This document shows positions 42,397-49,859 of a DNA stretch of 64,000 nt, piece by piece (position 1 is the stretch's first letter; the number at the start of each line of letters is the position of its first letter). The notes below the pieces were generated by a model. The model was not told the origin of the DNA, did no database searches, and was given only the letters and a program-made list of their open reading frames with translations. Source of the stretch: an uncultured Faecalibacterium sp. Lineage in GTDB: Bacteria > Bacillota > Clostridia > Oscillospirales > Ruminococcaceae. Both the position numbers and the translations under genes were made by a program. The DNA is taken from NCBI GenBank assembly GCA_934533135.1, contig CAKTBG010000005.1, positions 1 through 64,000 on the forward strand. The letters are read 5' to 3'.

Positions 42397-42452
42397 AAAA
42401 CAACGCGATACGATCCCGCTCCAAAAGAGCCATCGTATCGCGTTGTTTTTTG
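42397..42452 (+). terminator. Strong terminator of the MarR-ABC operon
   Basis: AAAACAACGCGATACGAT / ATCGTATCGCGTTGTTTT, 15-18 bp perfect stem whose loop contains a further GCTC/GAGC pair, followed by a T run. Confidence 0.9.
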
Positions 42453-42472
42453 CTCGATTTCTGCCGGGCTTG

Positions 42473-42581
42473 CCCTCTCAGTCAAAGCCTGACGGCTTTG
42501 CCAGATTCCTCCCTCTGTCGCTAACGCGACATCTCCCTCCGGCCGGAGGGAGTCTTTCCTCAAAGGGAGAGCCCTTGGCAG
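42473..42581 (+). repeat. CCCTCTC-family repeat, long form
   Basis: CCCTCTCAGTCAAAGCCTGA, then hairpins AAAGCC/GGCTTT, GTCGC/GCGAC, CTCCCTCC/GGAGGGAG and a GAGCCCTTGGCA end. It is the same subfamily as the copy at 49754-49859 (read on the minus strand). Confidence 0.72.
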
Positions 42582-42613
42582 GCCGGGCAAGTCTGCGCCT
42601 ACAACAAATAACA

Positions 42614-42680
42614 ACCGGGCCCTGTTGTCCAGATCCATCGTTTCGATGCCGTGGATCCAGACCGCAGGGCCCGGTATTTT
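42614..42680 (+). repeat. GGGCCC hairpin element, copy 1
   Basis: ACCGGGCCCTG ... CAGGGCCCGGT outer stem, inner stem GATCCA/TGGATC, then TATTTTT. Copies 2 and 3 are inside the inverted repeats at 54696-54857 and 57801-57962, where the inner stem is GATTCA/TGAATC, a compensating change. It can act as a terminator for either side. Confidence 0.75.
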
Positions 42681-42699
42681 TATGTTGGAAAGCGATTTT

Positions 42700-43329
42700 T
42701 CAATTCAGATCATGCCGTTTGCAGAACTTTTTGCTGACCCAGTACATCCCAGCCCAGATGAGGAGGGCGAGGATGAGATAAACGGGATTTTTCAGGGAGC
42801 TGACCAGCGACTGGCCAAAGACGGCCATCATGCCGACCATGACGCCCTTGCCGAGGAGCACGGTGACGAGGTAACGGCGTTCGTCCATGTCCGAGATGCC
42901 GAAGGCAAGGTGCATGAAGGCGGTCGGCGTAAAGGGCAGAACCGCCAGCATGAAGAGCGACGCCGTATCGAAATGGTTGACCCATTGCTGCGCCTTTTCC
43001 AGCTTGGGAAAGCGGGAGGCAAATTTCCAGAAAAATTTCCGGACGATCCGCCGCCAGAACAGGAACATGAGCGTACCGCCGACGGCGACGCCGATCCAGC
43101 TGTACAGAAAGCCAAGGATGCCGCCGTGCGCCGCAACATTCAATGCAACGATGGCGATGAGGGGCAGCGGTGGAAAAAACGACTCCACCATAGCCAGCAG
43201 AATGGGCGCGACCGGCCCCAGATCCTCAAATCCCGCCAGCAGCGTTTCCCAGAATTCCAGCGTGCCCAGCTGATGCACCCATGTGACGATCAGACCCTGC
43301 ATCGTCTTTTCCACCCCTTTGTTTTCCAT
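42700..43329 (-). CDS. DedA/TVP38-type (VTT domain) membrane protein
   Basis: A 209-residue membrane protein of the VTT/SNARE-associated family (TVP38, YdjX-like), with five or six hydrophobic segments. The family core is seen in ESFFPPLPLIAIVALNVAAH near 48, where the acidic-proline ESFFPP marks the reentrant loop, and FMLAVLPFTPTAFMHLAFG near 125 with the second reentrant motif. Such proteins are thought to scramble or transport lipid carriers. It is a single gene between terminators. Confidence 0.8.
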   Translation of the reverse strand: MENKGVEKTMQGLIVTWVHQLGTLEFWETLLAGFEDLGPVAPILLAMVESFFPPLPLIAIVALNVAAHGGILGFLYSWIGVAVGGTLMFLFWRRIVRKFFWKFASRFPKLEKAQQWVNHFDTASLFMLAVLPFTPTAFMHLAFGISDMDERRYLVTVLLGKGVMVGMMAVFGQSLVSSLKNPVYLILALLIWAGMYWVSKKFCKRHDLN

Positions 43330-43454
43330 ATCCTATGCCGATAGTATATCCAGATTCTATGACAGGCGTATGAATAAACTTCAACCATTTTTGTCCTGTC
43401 TGCTCTTTTCTACGGTTCGGCGGGGCGTTTTCCTGCAAAAAGGAGATTCTTTTT

Positions 43455-44453
43455 TTATTTTCCGCCCTCTTCGGCCTGTTTTTCGGCGCGGAGACGGAGC
43501 CGCTCGATCTGCTGGGTGCGCTGCTTGTTCCAGCGCGCCAGCGTTTCGGCGTCGGGGATCTGGGTGCAGCGGGCAAAGCTCCAGTGCAGGCCGTCCCGCC
43601 GGGCCAGCTTGTACCGCTGGAATACGCCCTGCCCGGCCTCGTTTCCGCTGCCGGTGCAGCGGGGGCACTGTGCCAGCGTGTACCAGCTGTTGCTGCCCTT
43701 TTTCAGCCAGATCTCATCCGGGGTCAGGGCCGCGCCGCAGACCGGGCACGCGGCGGTGCTGATGGCCGGGTCGGTGCGCCATGCGTACTGCTCGATGTAA
43801 CCCCGGAACACGGTGAAATCGCGGTAATCGCCGGGCTGGGGGCAAAGGCTCTGGCGCAGGGCATCCTCCTCGCTGGGATACGCCGCCAGCCCCTCCCGGA
43901 GATTCAGCTTCCGGCAGACATCGGCGGTGTAAAGGGTATCGGAGAGTGCATCGTGAAAAGGCCGGTCCATAGGGATGCCCATCCGGGTGACGACGCTTTC
44001 CAGCGTCATGCCCTCGCCCTCTTTGCGGGGATGCTCCCGCAGAAAGATCTGCTGCAGATCGTACCAGACCGTGGGCTGGGATTCGTCAAGGTTGCACAGG
44101 AAGAGATTCTGCTTGAGCACCGGCACATCGTCCATTCCCCACTCGGCAAATTCGGCGTCCGGGCCGCACCACTGCATGAACCGGCGCAGACCCTGCACGA
44201 TGGGCTCGCCCCGGTCCAGATCCGCCTGTGTCAGACCCGTGACCTTGGCGATGTGGTGCTGCAGTTTCCGGAAGATGCGGGGACGCAGGTGGATGGAAAA
44301 GGTGTCCAGCACCTTGGCATCCTCGTCGATCTTCACGGCACCGATCTCAATGATCTCGCCCCGGAAGGTCTGCTGCACCCCATGATAGTTGAATGTGTAC
44401 GGCTGATAGCCGATGTTCCACTCCAGATCGAATAAAACCAGATTGCGCGGCAT
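43455..44453 (-). CDS. DEDDh-type 3'-5' exonuclease with C-terminal Cys motif
   Basis: A 332-residue protein. The N-terminal 200 residues form an RNase T/DnaQ-like exonuclease: LVLFDLEWN (Exo I, Asp9/Glu11), EWGMDDVPVLKQN (Exo II, Asp), FHDALSDTLYTADV (Exo III, His and Asp). The C-terminal part has CPVCGAAL and CPRC, four cysteines that can form a zinc ribbon. The substrate, RNA or DNA, cannot be told. It lies 15 nt downstream of the HAD phosphatase gene on the same strand and may be co-transcribed. Confidence 0.82.
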   Translation of the reverse strand: MPRNLVLFDLEWNIGYQPYTFNYHGVQQTFRGEIIEIGAVKIDEDAKVLDTFSIHLRPRIFRKLQHHIAKVTGLTQADLDRGEPIVQGLRRFMQWCGPDAEFAEWGMDDVPVLKQNLFLCNLDESQPTVWYDLQQIFLREHPRKEGEGMTLESVVTRMGIPMDRPFHDALSDTLYTADVCRKLNLREGLAAYPSEEDALRQSLCPQPGDYRDFTVFRGYIEQYAWRTDPAISTAACPVCGAALTPDEIWLKKGSNSWYTLAQCPRCTGSGNEAGQGVFQRYKLARRDGLHWSFARCTQIPDAETLARWNKQRTQQIERLRLRAEKQAEEGGK

Positions 44454-44468
44454 TGTTTTGTTGTCCTC

Positions 44469-45290
44469 TCAGCTTAAAATGAACTTTTCCACGGCTTCGG
44501 CGACGCCGTCATGGTTGTTGTCGGCGGCAGTGACGTAATCGGCTGCGGCCTTGACCGGGTCTTCGGCGTTCTGCATCGCCACGCCCACACCGGCAAATGC
44601 GATCATCGAGCGGTCGTTCAGGCCGTCGCCGATGGCCATCAGGTTGCCGCGGGTCAGCCCCATCCGCTCCAGCAGCGCACGCAGACTGGCGTCCTTCGCC
44701 ACCCCCAGCGGCACCGCCTCGATGAAGAACGGGCTGGACGGGTAAAGCCCCAAACGCCCCTCAAACTGCTTCTGCCCCAGCGCACAGACTTCATCCCGCC
44801 GGGCGGGATCCAGCGTGATGAGCATCTTGCTGATGGGATAATCGACATAGGCGGCCAGATCCTCCACCCGGATCATCGGCAGCTTGCAGGTAAATCCCTC
44901 TTTGGCCGCCCACACGTCCTCCGGATGCTCGGTGACGACGCCTTCTTTATTATAGGTAACGATGGCGACCCCCTGCTCCGCGGCAAAGCGGCACAGCTCC
45001 GGCACGAACTCCGCCCCCAGAACCTTCTGGTAGAGGGTCTCCCCCGTGCCGCAGTCCACGATGCAGCCGCCGTTGTAGGACAGGATGCAGCCGCCCTTTT
45101 TGTCCAGCCCAAGGTCTTTGGCCAGCGGCCGGATGCCCGCCGTGGGGCGGCCCGAAGCCAGCACGATGGTCACGCCCTGCGCGGCGGCGGCATCCAGTGC
45201 AGCCCGGGTGCGGGGGGTGACCTTCTTCTGATCGTTGGTCAGGGTGCCGTCCAGATCCAGTGCCAGCACCCGAATGTTCGTTTCTGCCAT
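44469..45290 (-). CDS. Cof-type HAD-IIB family phosphatase
   Basis: A 273-residue HAD hydrolase of the Cof subfamily. Motif I is LALDLDGTLTNDQ (nucleophile Asp13, acid Asp15), motif II VLASGRPTAG, and motif IV GDGLNDRSMIAFAGVGVAM, with a C2B cap between. It dephosphorylates sugar phosphates or cofactors such as FMN or PLP; the exact substrate is unknown. The start at 45290 has GTGAGGA upstream. Confidence 0.9.
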   Translation of the reverse strand: MAETNIRVLALDLDGTLTNDQKKVTPRTRAALDAAAAQGVTIVLASGRPTAGIRPLAKDLGLDKKGGCILSYNGGCIVDCGTGETLYQKVLGAEFVPELCRFAAEQGVAIVTYNKEGVVTEHPEDVWAAKEGFTCKLPMIRVEDLAAYVDYPISKMLITLDPARRDEVCALGQKQFEGRLGLYPSSPFFIEAVPLGVAKDASLRALLERMGLTRGNLMAIGDGLNDRSMIAFAGVGVAMQNAEDPVKAAADYVTAADNNHDGVAEAVEKFILS

Positions 45291-45353
45291 ATCTTCCTCA
45301 CTTCTCTGCCGGAGATCCCGGCTTTGCACTTCATTTTCTGCATATCCGGTTCT

Positions 45354-45383
45354 ATTGTACAATGAATGCCGGGTCGGTTGCAA
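45354..45383 (-). promoter_or_regulatory. Promoter of the HAD phosphatase gene
   Basis: On the minus strand TTGCAA, 18 nt, TACAAT. Confidence 0.5.
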
Positions 45384-45501
45384 GCCTTCGGCGACGCTTT
45401 GCCTTATTTTTTTGCACCGCTTCCGGTTTGTTCGGCTATACAAACGGTAGTTTGCCGCAAAACACGCATAGGGATAGCGTTTTCTAACTACACGACGTAA
45501 A

Positions 45502-45521
45502 AAGTTAATAGCTATTAACTT
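45502..45521. promoter_or_regulatory. 20-bp perfect palindrome, candidate metalloregulator operator
   Basis: AAGTTAATAGCTATTAACTT is fully self-complementary. It ends 13 bp upstream of the -35 box of the DUF6110/metal-ATPase operon. The size and TTAA half sites resemble sites of DtxR/MntR-like or MerR-like metal regulators. No regulator gene is nearby. Confidence 0.65.
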
Positions 45522-45533
45522 AGCGGAATTCTC

Positions 45534-45561
45534 TTGAGAATTTGCAAAACCGTGCTATAAT
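45534..45561 (+). promoter_or_regulatory. Promoter of the DUF6110/metal ATPase operon
   Basis: TTGAGA (45534-45539), 16 nt, TATAAT (45556-45561); about 88 nt to the first ATG. Confidence 0.75.
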
Positions 45562-45648
45562 AGCCGCAGAAACATCCAATCGCAAGATGTTCAGGATAAA
45601 GATCCGCCAAAAGCGATCCAAAAGATCCCAAAAAGGAGATATGGTACG

Positions 45649-45936
45649 ATGTTTAATGCAAAGAAAGTTGCTCTGTTCGTCGGTGGTGTCGTGTTTGGCT
45701 CCGCCGGTTTCAAGATTCTCGCCAGCAAGGACGCCAAGAAGGTCTACACCCAGACCACCGCTGCCGTGCTGCGCATGAAGGACGCCACCATGGAGACCGT
45801 CAACAAGGTGCAGGAGCAGGCCGGGGATATTCTGGCGGACGCAAAGGCCATCAACGAGACCCGCGCTGCCGAGGCTGCTGCCGAGGTCATCGAGGACACC
45901 GCTGAGGCCACTGAGGACGCTGCGAAGGCGGAATGA
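45649..45936 (+). CDS. DUF6110-family membrane-anchored protein
   Basis: A 95-residue protein. One N-terminal hydrophobic helix (VALFVGGVVFGSAGFKIL, 7-24) is followed by SKDAKKVYTQTTAAVLRMKD and a long Ala/Glu-rich amphipathic tail. The pattern matches DUF6110 proteins, which are typically encoded next to P1B-type ATPases, as here. It may anchor to or assist the ATPase; the function is unknown. A UUCG-capped terminator separates it from the ATPase gene, giving more of the small protein than of the pump. Confidence 0.75.
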   Translation: MFNAKKVALFVGGVVFGSAGFKILASKDAKKVYTQTTAAVLRMKDATMETVNKVQEQAGDILADAKAINETRAAEAAAEVIEDTAEATEDAAKAE

Positions 45937-45951
45937 TCCGCACGCTGTAGG

Positions 45952-45975
45952 GAGCCGCCTTCGGGCGGCTCTTTT
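45952..45975 (+). terminator. Intergenic terminator/attenuator with UUCG loop
   Basis: AGCCGCC-TTCG-GGCGGCT followed by CTTTT, between the DUF6110 gene and the ATPase gene. The short T run allows partial read-through. Confidence 0.8.
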
Positions 45976-46012
45976 CCATGTTTTTGAACGAGAATAAGGG
46001 AAGAAAGTCTCT

Positions 46013-48130
46013 ATGAAATGCACCATCTTACATGAAAGCCGCGGCCGGATGCGTGTCCACGTCTGCGCTGTCCGCATGACGCTGCACCGAGCCGATGTGC
46101 TGGAAGCCTATCTGAACCACCACGACGCCATTGAACACGCCACCGTTTACGAGCGCACCGGCGATGTGGTCATCCTCTACAACGGCAGCCGCGCCGCCGC
46201 CGTCGCCGCACTCAGCGGCTATCGGTTCGATGTGGCCGAGTACGACGCACTGGTGACCTCCGCTGACAGCCGGAAGATCAATCAGGAATATCAGGGCAGG
46301 ATGTTCGATCTTGTGGCAGGCCGGATCTTCCGCAAGCTGTTCCTGCCCGTGCCGCTGGCCACCGCTTACACCGTTTTCCGCTCGCTGGGCTTCGTCTGGA
46401 AAGGCGTGCAGTGCCTGCTCCACCGCAAGCTGGAGGTCGAGGTGCTGGACGCCCTGTCCATCGGCGTTTCGATCCTGCGCGGCGACTACGGCACCGCCGG
46501 TTCCGTGATGTTCCTGCTCCAGCTCGGCTCCCTGCTGGAAGAGTGGACCCGCAAAAAGAGTCTGGACGATCTGGCCCGCAGCATGGCTCTGAACGTCGAT
46601 AAGGTCTGGGTCCGCGCACAGGATGCCGAGGTGCTGGTGCCCCTGACCAAGGTGCGGCCCGGCGACGAGATCATCGTCCGCTCCGGCAACATGATCCCGC
46701 TGGACGGCACTGTGACCGAGGGCGAAGCCATGGTCAATCAGGCCGCACTGACCGGTGAGTCCATGCCGGTGCGGAAGAGCGCAGGCTCCACCGTCTATGC
46801 CGGTACCGTCGTCGAGGAGGGCGCGTGCGTCTTTACCGCTGCTGCCGCCGACGGCGCGACCCGTTACGACAAGATCGTTTCGATGATCGAGGAATCCGAG
46901 AAGCTGAAGTCCAGCACCGAGAACCGTGCCCTGCAGCTGGCCGACAAGCTGGTGCCGTGGTGTCTGGCCGGTACCGCAGCCACCTACGCCCTGACCTGGA
47001 ACGTCACCCGCGCCATCTCCATCCTGATGGTGGACTTCTCCTGCGCCCTCAAGCTGTCCATGCCGCTGGCCGTCCTCTCCGCCATGCGGGAATGCGGCAG
47101 CTACCACATCACCGTCAAAGGCGGCAAATACCTTGAGACGCTGGCCAAGGCCGACACCATCGTGTTCGACAAGACCGGCACGCTGACCCGCGCCACCCCG
47201 AAGGTGGTGGATGTGATCCCCTTCTCCGGCTGTGACAAGCGGGAAGTGCTGCAGCTGGCCGCCTGCCTTGAGGAGCACTTCCCCCACTCGATGGCCAACG
47301 CCGTCGTCCGCGCCGCCAAGGAGCAGGGCATTTCCCACGAGGAGATGCACTCTGAGGTGGAGTACATCGTCGCCCACGGCATTGCCAGCCGGGTCGGCGG
47401 CGAGCGGGTGGTCATCGGCAGCCATCACTTTGTGTTTGAGGATGAGCACTGCATCATCCCGGAGGGCGAGCAACAGAGATTCGACGACCTGCGCCCCGAA
47501 TATTCGCACCTGTACATGGCCGCTTCCGGCCGGCTGGTGGGCGTCATCTGCATCGCCGATCCCCTCCGCCCCGAAGCTGCCGCGGTGCTGCGCCAGCTGC
47601 GCAGACTGGGCGTGACCAACACCGTCATGATGACCGGCGACAGCGAGCGCACCGCCGCCGCCATCGCCCGGCAGGTGGGCGTAGACCATTACTTTGCCGA
47701 AGTCCTGCCCGAAGAGAAAGCAGCCTTTGTCCAGAAGGCCAAGGCCGAGGGGCACACCGTGGTCATGATCGGCGACGGCATCAACGATTCGCCTGCATTG
47801 TCTGCCGCCGACATCGGCATCGCCATCAACTCCGGCGCGGCCATCGCCCGCGAGATCGCCGATATCACCATCAAGGCCGACAGCCTCGAGGAGCTGGTGC
47901 TCCTCAAAACCATCGCCAACGGCCTGCAGCGGCGCGTCCATGCAAACTACCGCTTCGTCCTGAGCTTCAACTCGACCCTGATCGTGCTGGGTGCGCTGGG
48001 CATCCTGCAGCCCGCGACCTCCGCCATGCTGCACAACCTGTCCACCATCGGCATCAGCCTCAAGAGCATGACCAACCTCATCCCGGAGCCGTCGGTGACC
48101 TCGCTCCCGCAGGAAGTTGTGCGGGACTAA
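46013..48130 (+). CDS. Heavy-metal P1B-type ATPase with unusual SCALK motif
   Basis: A 705-residue cation pump. Visible are the actuator motif LTGES near 247, the phosphorylation motif DKTGTLT near 385, the HP-type segment HFPHSMANAV near 423 and GDGINDSPALS near 586. The N-terminal 100 residues resemble an HMA-like domain without the CxxC pair. In the metal-binding membrane helix, CPC is replaced by FSCALKLSMP (near 341), so only one Cys remains. The metal cannot be assigned; Mn, Fe or Zn are plausible. It follows a DUF6110 gene and a palindromic operator candidate. Confidence 0.9.
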   Translation: MKCTILHESRGRMRVHVCAVRMTLHRADVLEAYLNHHDAIEHATVYERTGDVVILYNGSRAAAVAALSGYRFDVAEYDALVTSADSRKINQEYQGRMFDLVAGRIFRKLFLPVPLATAYTVFRSLGFVWKGVQCLLHRKLEVEVLDALSIGVSILRGDYGTAGSVMFLLQLGSLLEEWTRKKSLDDLARSMALNVDKVWVRAQDAEVLVPLTKVRPGDEIIVRSGNMIPLDGTVTEGEAMVNQAALTGESMPVRKSAGSTVYAGTVVEEGACVFTAAAADGATRYDKIVSMIEESEKLKSSTENRALQLADKLVPWCLAGTAATYALTWNVTRAISILMVDFSCALKLSMPLAVLSAMRECGSYHITVKGGKYLETLAKADTIVFDKTGTLTRATPKVVDVIPFSGCDKREVLQLAACLEEHFPHSMANAVVRAAKEQGISHEEMHSEVEYIVAHGIASRVGGERVVIGSHHFVFEDEHCIIPEGEQQRFDDLRPEYSHLYMAASGRLVGVICIADPLRPEAAAVLRQLRRLGVTNTVMMTGDSERTAAAIARQVGVDHYFAEVLPEEKAAFVQKAKAEGHTVVMIGDGINDSPALSAADIGIAINSGAAIAREIADITIKADSLEELVLLKTIANGLQRRVHANYRFVLSFNSTLIVLGALGILQPATSAMLHNLSTIGISLKSMTNLIPEPSVTSLPQEVVRD

Positions 48131-48170
48131 CTTTTTACCAAATTGTAATCAGATTTTCAAAAAATCCCAC

Positions 48171-48198
48171 TTGCAATTCTCCTGAAATTGAGTATACT
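48171..48198 (+). promoter_or_regulatory. Promoter of the Ser/Ala-rich lipoprotein gene
   Basis: TTGCAA (48171-48176), 16 nt, TATACT (48193-48198). Confidence 0.7.
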
Positions 48199-48269
48199 GG
48201 AGACTCGCGGGTAGATTTCACACAAGTTTATCTGCAAGAAGAAAAATTTCACCAAAGGAGTCTTTACGT

Positions 48270-48686
48270 ATGAAACTCAAGAATATTGGTATTGCAGCAG
48301 TTGCTGTTGTTCTGGCTGTCAGCATGACCGCTTGCGGCGGTTCTTCCTCTTCCACCGCTTCCTCCGTCGCCTCCTCTGCTGCTTCTTCGGCTGCAGCATC
48401 TTCCGAGGCTGCTTCCTCTGAGGCCGCTTCCTCTGAGGCTGCTTCCTCCGAGGCCGCTTCCTCCGAGGCTGCTTCCTCCGAGGCCGCTTCCTCCGAGGCC
48501 GCTTCCTCCGAGGCCGCTTCCTCCGAGGCTGCACCGAGCGCACAGTAAACCGTCTACAACACCACCGAGGACGGCACCACCCAGAGCTTTGACACCTTGG
48601 GCTATGAGGTCGCTCCCATCAGCCTGCTGAGCGCAGATGCCGCCGCAGGTGCTACCCCCATCGCTTTCTCTGCTCCCGAGCAGTAA
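48270..48686 (+). pseudogene. Ser/Ala-rich lipoprotein gene with in-frame stop
   Basis: The intact part, 48270-48548, encodes 92 residues: signal peptide with lipobox MTAC (Cys22), then a Ser/Ala linker with nine SSEAA units. After CAG TAA (stop at 48546-48548) the same frame continues without interruption for 45 codons (TVYNTTEDGTTQSFDTLGY, then EVAPISLL ... FSAPEQ) to TAA at 48684-48686. This downstream stretch reads as normal coding sequence. So a single nonsense change, or natural read-through, splits the gene. Without the last 45 residues the lipoprotein is only a linker. Start ATG has AAAGGAG upstream. Function unknown. Confidence 0.75.
48405..48530 (+). repeat. 15-bp tandem repeat in the lipoprotein gene
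   Basis: Nine units of GAGGC(T/C)GC(T/A)... with core GAGGCYGCTTCCTCY encode EAASS. Unit length is a multiple of three, so copy-number change would keep the frame. Confidence 0.9.
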
Positions 48687-48716
48687 GCCGCTGGGCATAC
48701 ATCCCCATCTGACATA

Positions 48717-48763
48717 AAAAAGCTCCTCTGCACCGTTTTGGAACGCGGTGCAGGGGAGCTTTT
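48717..48763. terminator. Bidirectional terminator
   Basis: AAAAGCTCCTCTGCACCG / CGGTGCAGGGGAGCTTTT stem (one mismatch) with a 10-nt loop, A run left and T run right, between convergent genes. Confidence 0.88.
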
Positions 48764-48793
48764 GTGTTTCAGGGGTTATGGCCGGTCAGACGC

Positions 48794-49675
48794 TCAGACC
48801 TTCTCGATGGTGATGCTCCACTCGCTGGTCATGGCCTCATCCGGCTCGAGGACTTCATGCTTGCCCTCTTCGTTGACGCTGTTGGCCCAGCCGTTCCACG
48901 GCTCCATGCAGACGAAGCTCTCGGCGTCCTGCTGCCAGAGCACGCCGTTGTCAAAGGTCTCGTCGGCATCGACGGTGACCTTATGGCCGTTGCCCTTGTC
49001 GGTGAAGGTCATGGGGAACTGCACGCCGGTCAGCAGGCGGATGGTGTTGTCTGCGCCCTCCTTGCGGGTCAGGGTGATCTTCTCCGGGGCGGCGGGCTGC
49101 TCGCCCTTGGCGTTCTCCGAGCAGGTAGCGCACCGGATGTCAAAATCGACATTCTCCAGCTTGGAAGCCATGAAGTAGGGGTGATAGCCGAAGCTGAACG
49201 GCATCGGCTGGTCGCCCTCATTGATGACGGTCATGCTGATGGTGGCCTTGTTTCCCTCGAGGTTGTAGTTCACCAGCAGGGTGAAATCAAACGGATAGAG
49301 GAACTTGGTCAGCGGGGTGGATTCCAGCACCAGCGAGACTCCGTCGGGGCCGACGCTCTCCACTTCCCATGCGCAGAGGTCCGCAAAGCCATGCGTTTCC
49401 ATCGGGTAGGCCTTGCCGTCAAAGATGTGAACACCGTTGTCCGGGTTGCCGCAGCTGGGGAAGAGCACCGGCACGCCGAAGCGGGGGCGGTTGCACTCGC
49501 TGAAGTTGGGGCGGCGGGTCCAGATGTACTCGTCGCCGTCGAGGGTGAAGCCGGTGATCATGCCGCCGCGCTCCGGGGTGATGGTCAGCGCGGTCTTTGC
49601 CGCCGGGTCGGTGATGACGTACTGCTCGTAGCAGGCACCATTCTCGGTCACATACTGGGTGGTGATCTGATTCAT
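48794..49675 (-). CDS. Aldose 1-epimerase / YeaD-like protein
   Basis: A 293-residue galactose-mutarotase-fold protein. Candidate catalytic residues are the His in ETHGFADLCAWEV near 95 and in FSFGYHPYFMA near 165, with a C-terminal Glu in VCMEPWNGWAN near 262. It interconverts sugar anomers or sugar phosphate anomers. It lies downstream of uxaB-uxaA on the same strand, so it may help process hexuronates, but a repeat element of 106 bp separates it from uxaA. The start has AGGAGG 8 nt upstream. Confidence 0.85.
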   Translation of the reverse strand: MNQITTQYVTENGACYEQYVITDPAAKTALTITPERGGMITGFTLDGDEYIWTRRPNFSECNRPRFGVPVLFPSCGNPDNGVHIFDGKAYPMETHGFADLCAWEVESVGPDGVSLVLESTPLTKFLYPFDFTLLVNYNLEGNKATISMTVINEGDQPMPFSFGYHPYFMASKLENVDFDIRCATCSENAKGEQPAAPEKITLTRKEGADNTIRLLTGVQFPMTFTDKGNGHKVTVDADETFDNGVLWQQDAESFVCMEPWNGWANSVNEEGKHEVLEPDEAMTSEWSITIEKV

Positions 49676-49753
49676 AATTTATACCTCCTGAACAACTTAC
49701 CCGGACTCGCGGAGCCCGGCTGCTACATCGAATGCCAAAAAACCTGACCGGCC

Positions 49754-49859
49754 TGCCAAGGGCTCCCACTTTGGGAAAGACTCCCCCGGTCGGGGGAGGT
49801 GGCACGCCAGTGCCAGAAGGGGAACGGCTGGCAAAGCCGTCAGGCTTTGACTGAGAGGG
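49754..49859 (-). repeat. CCCTCTC-family repeat abutting the uxaA stop
   Basis: On the minus strand CCCTCTCAGTCAAAGCCTGA begins immediately after the uxaA TAA, followed by AAAGCC/GGCTTT, TGGCACTGGCGTGCCA and CTCCCCCGACCGGGGGAG hairpins and a GCCCTTGGCAG end. It is the same subfamily as 42473-42581. Confidence 0.75.

Noticed and set aside
48405-48530. Possible CRISPR-like array
   Set aside because: The 15-bp units are contiguous without spacers and encode SSEAA in frame; they are coding tandem repeats.
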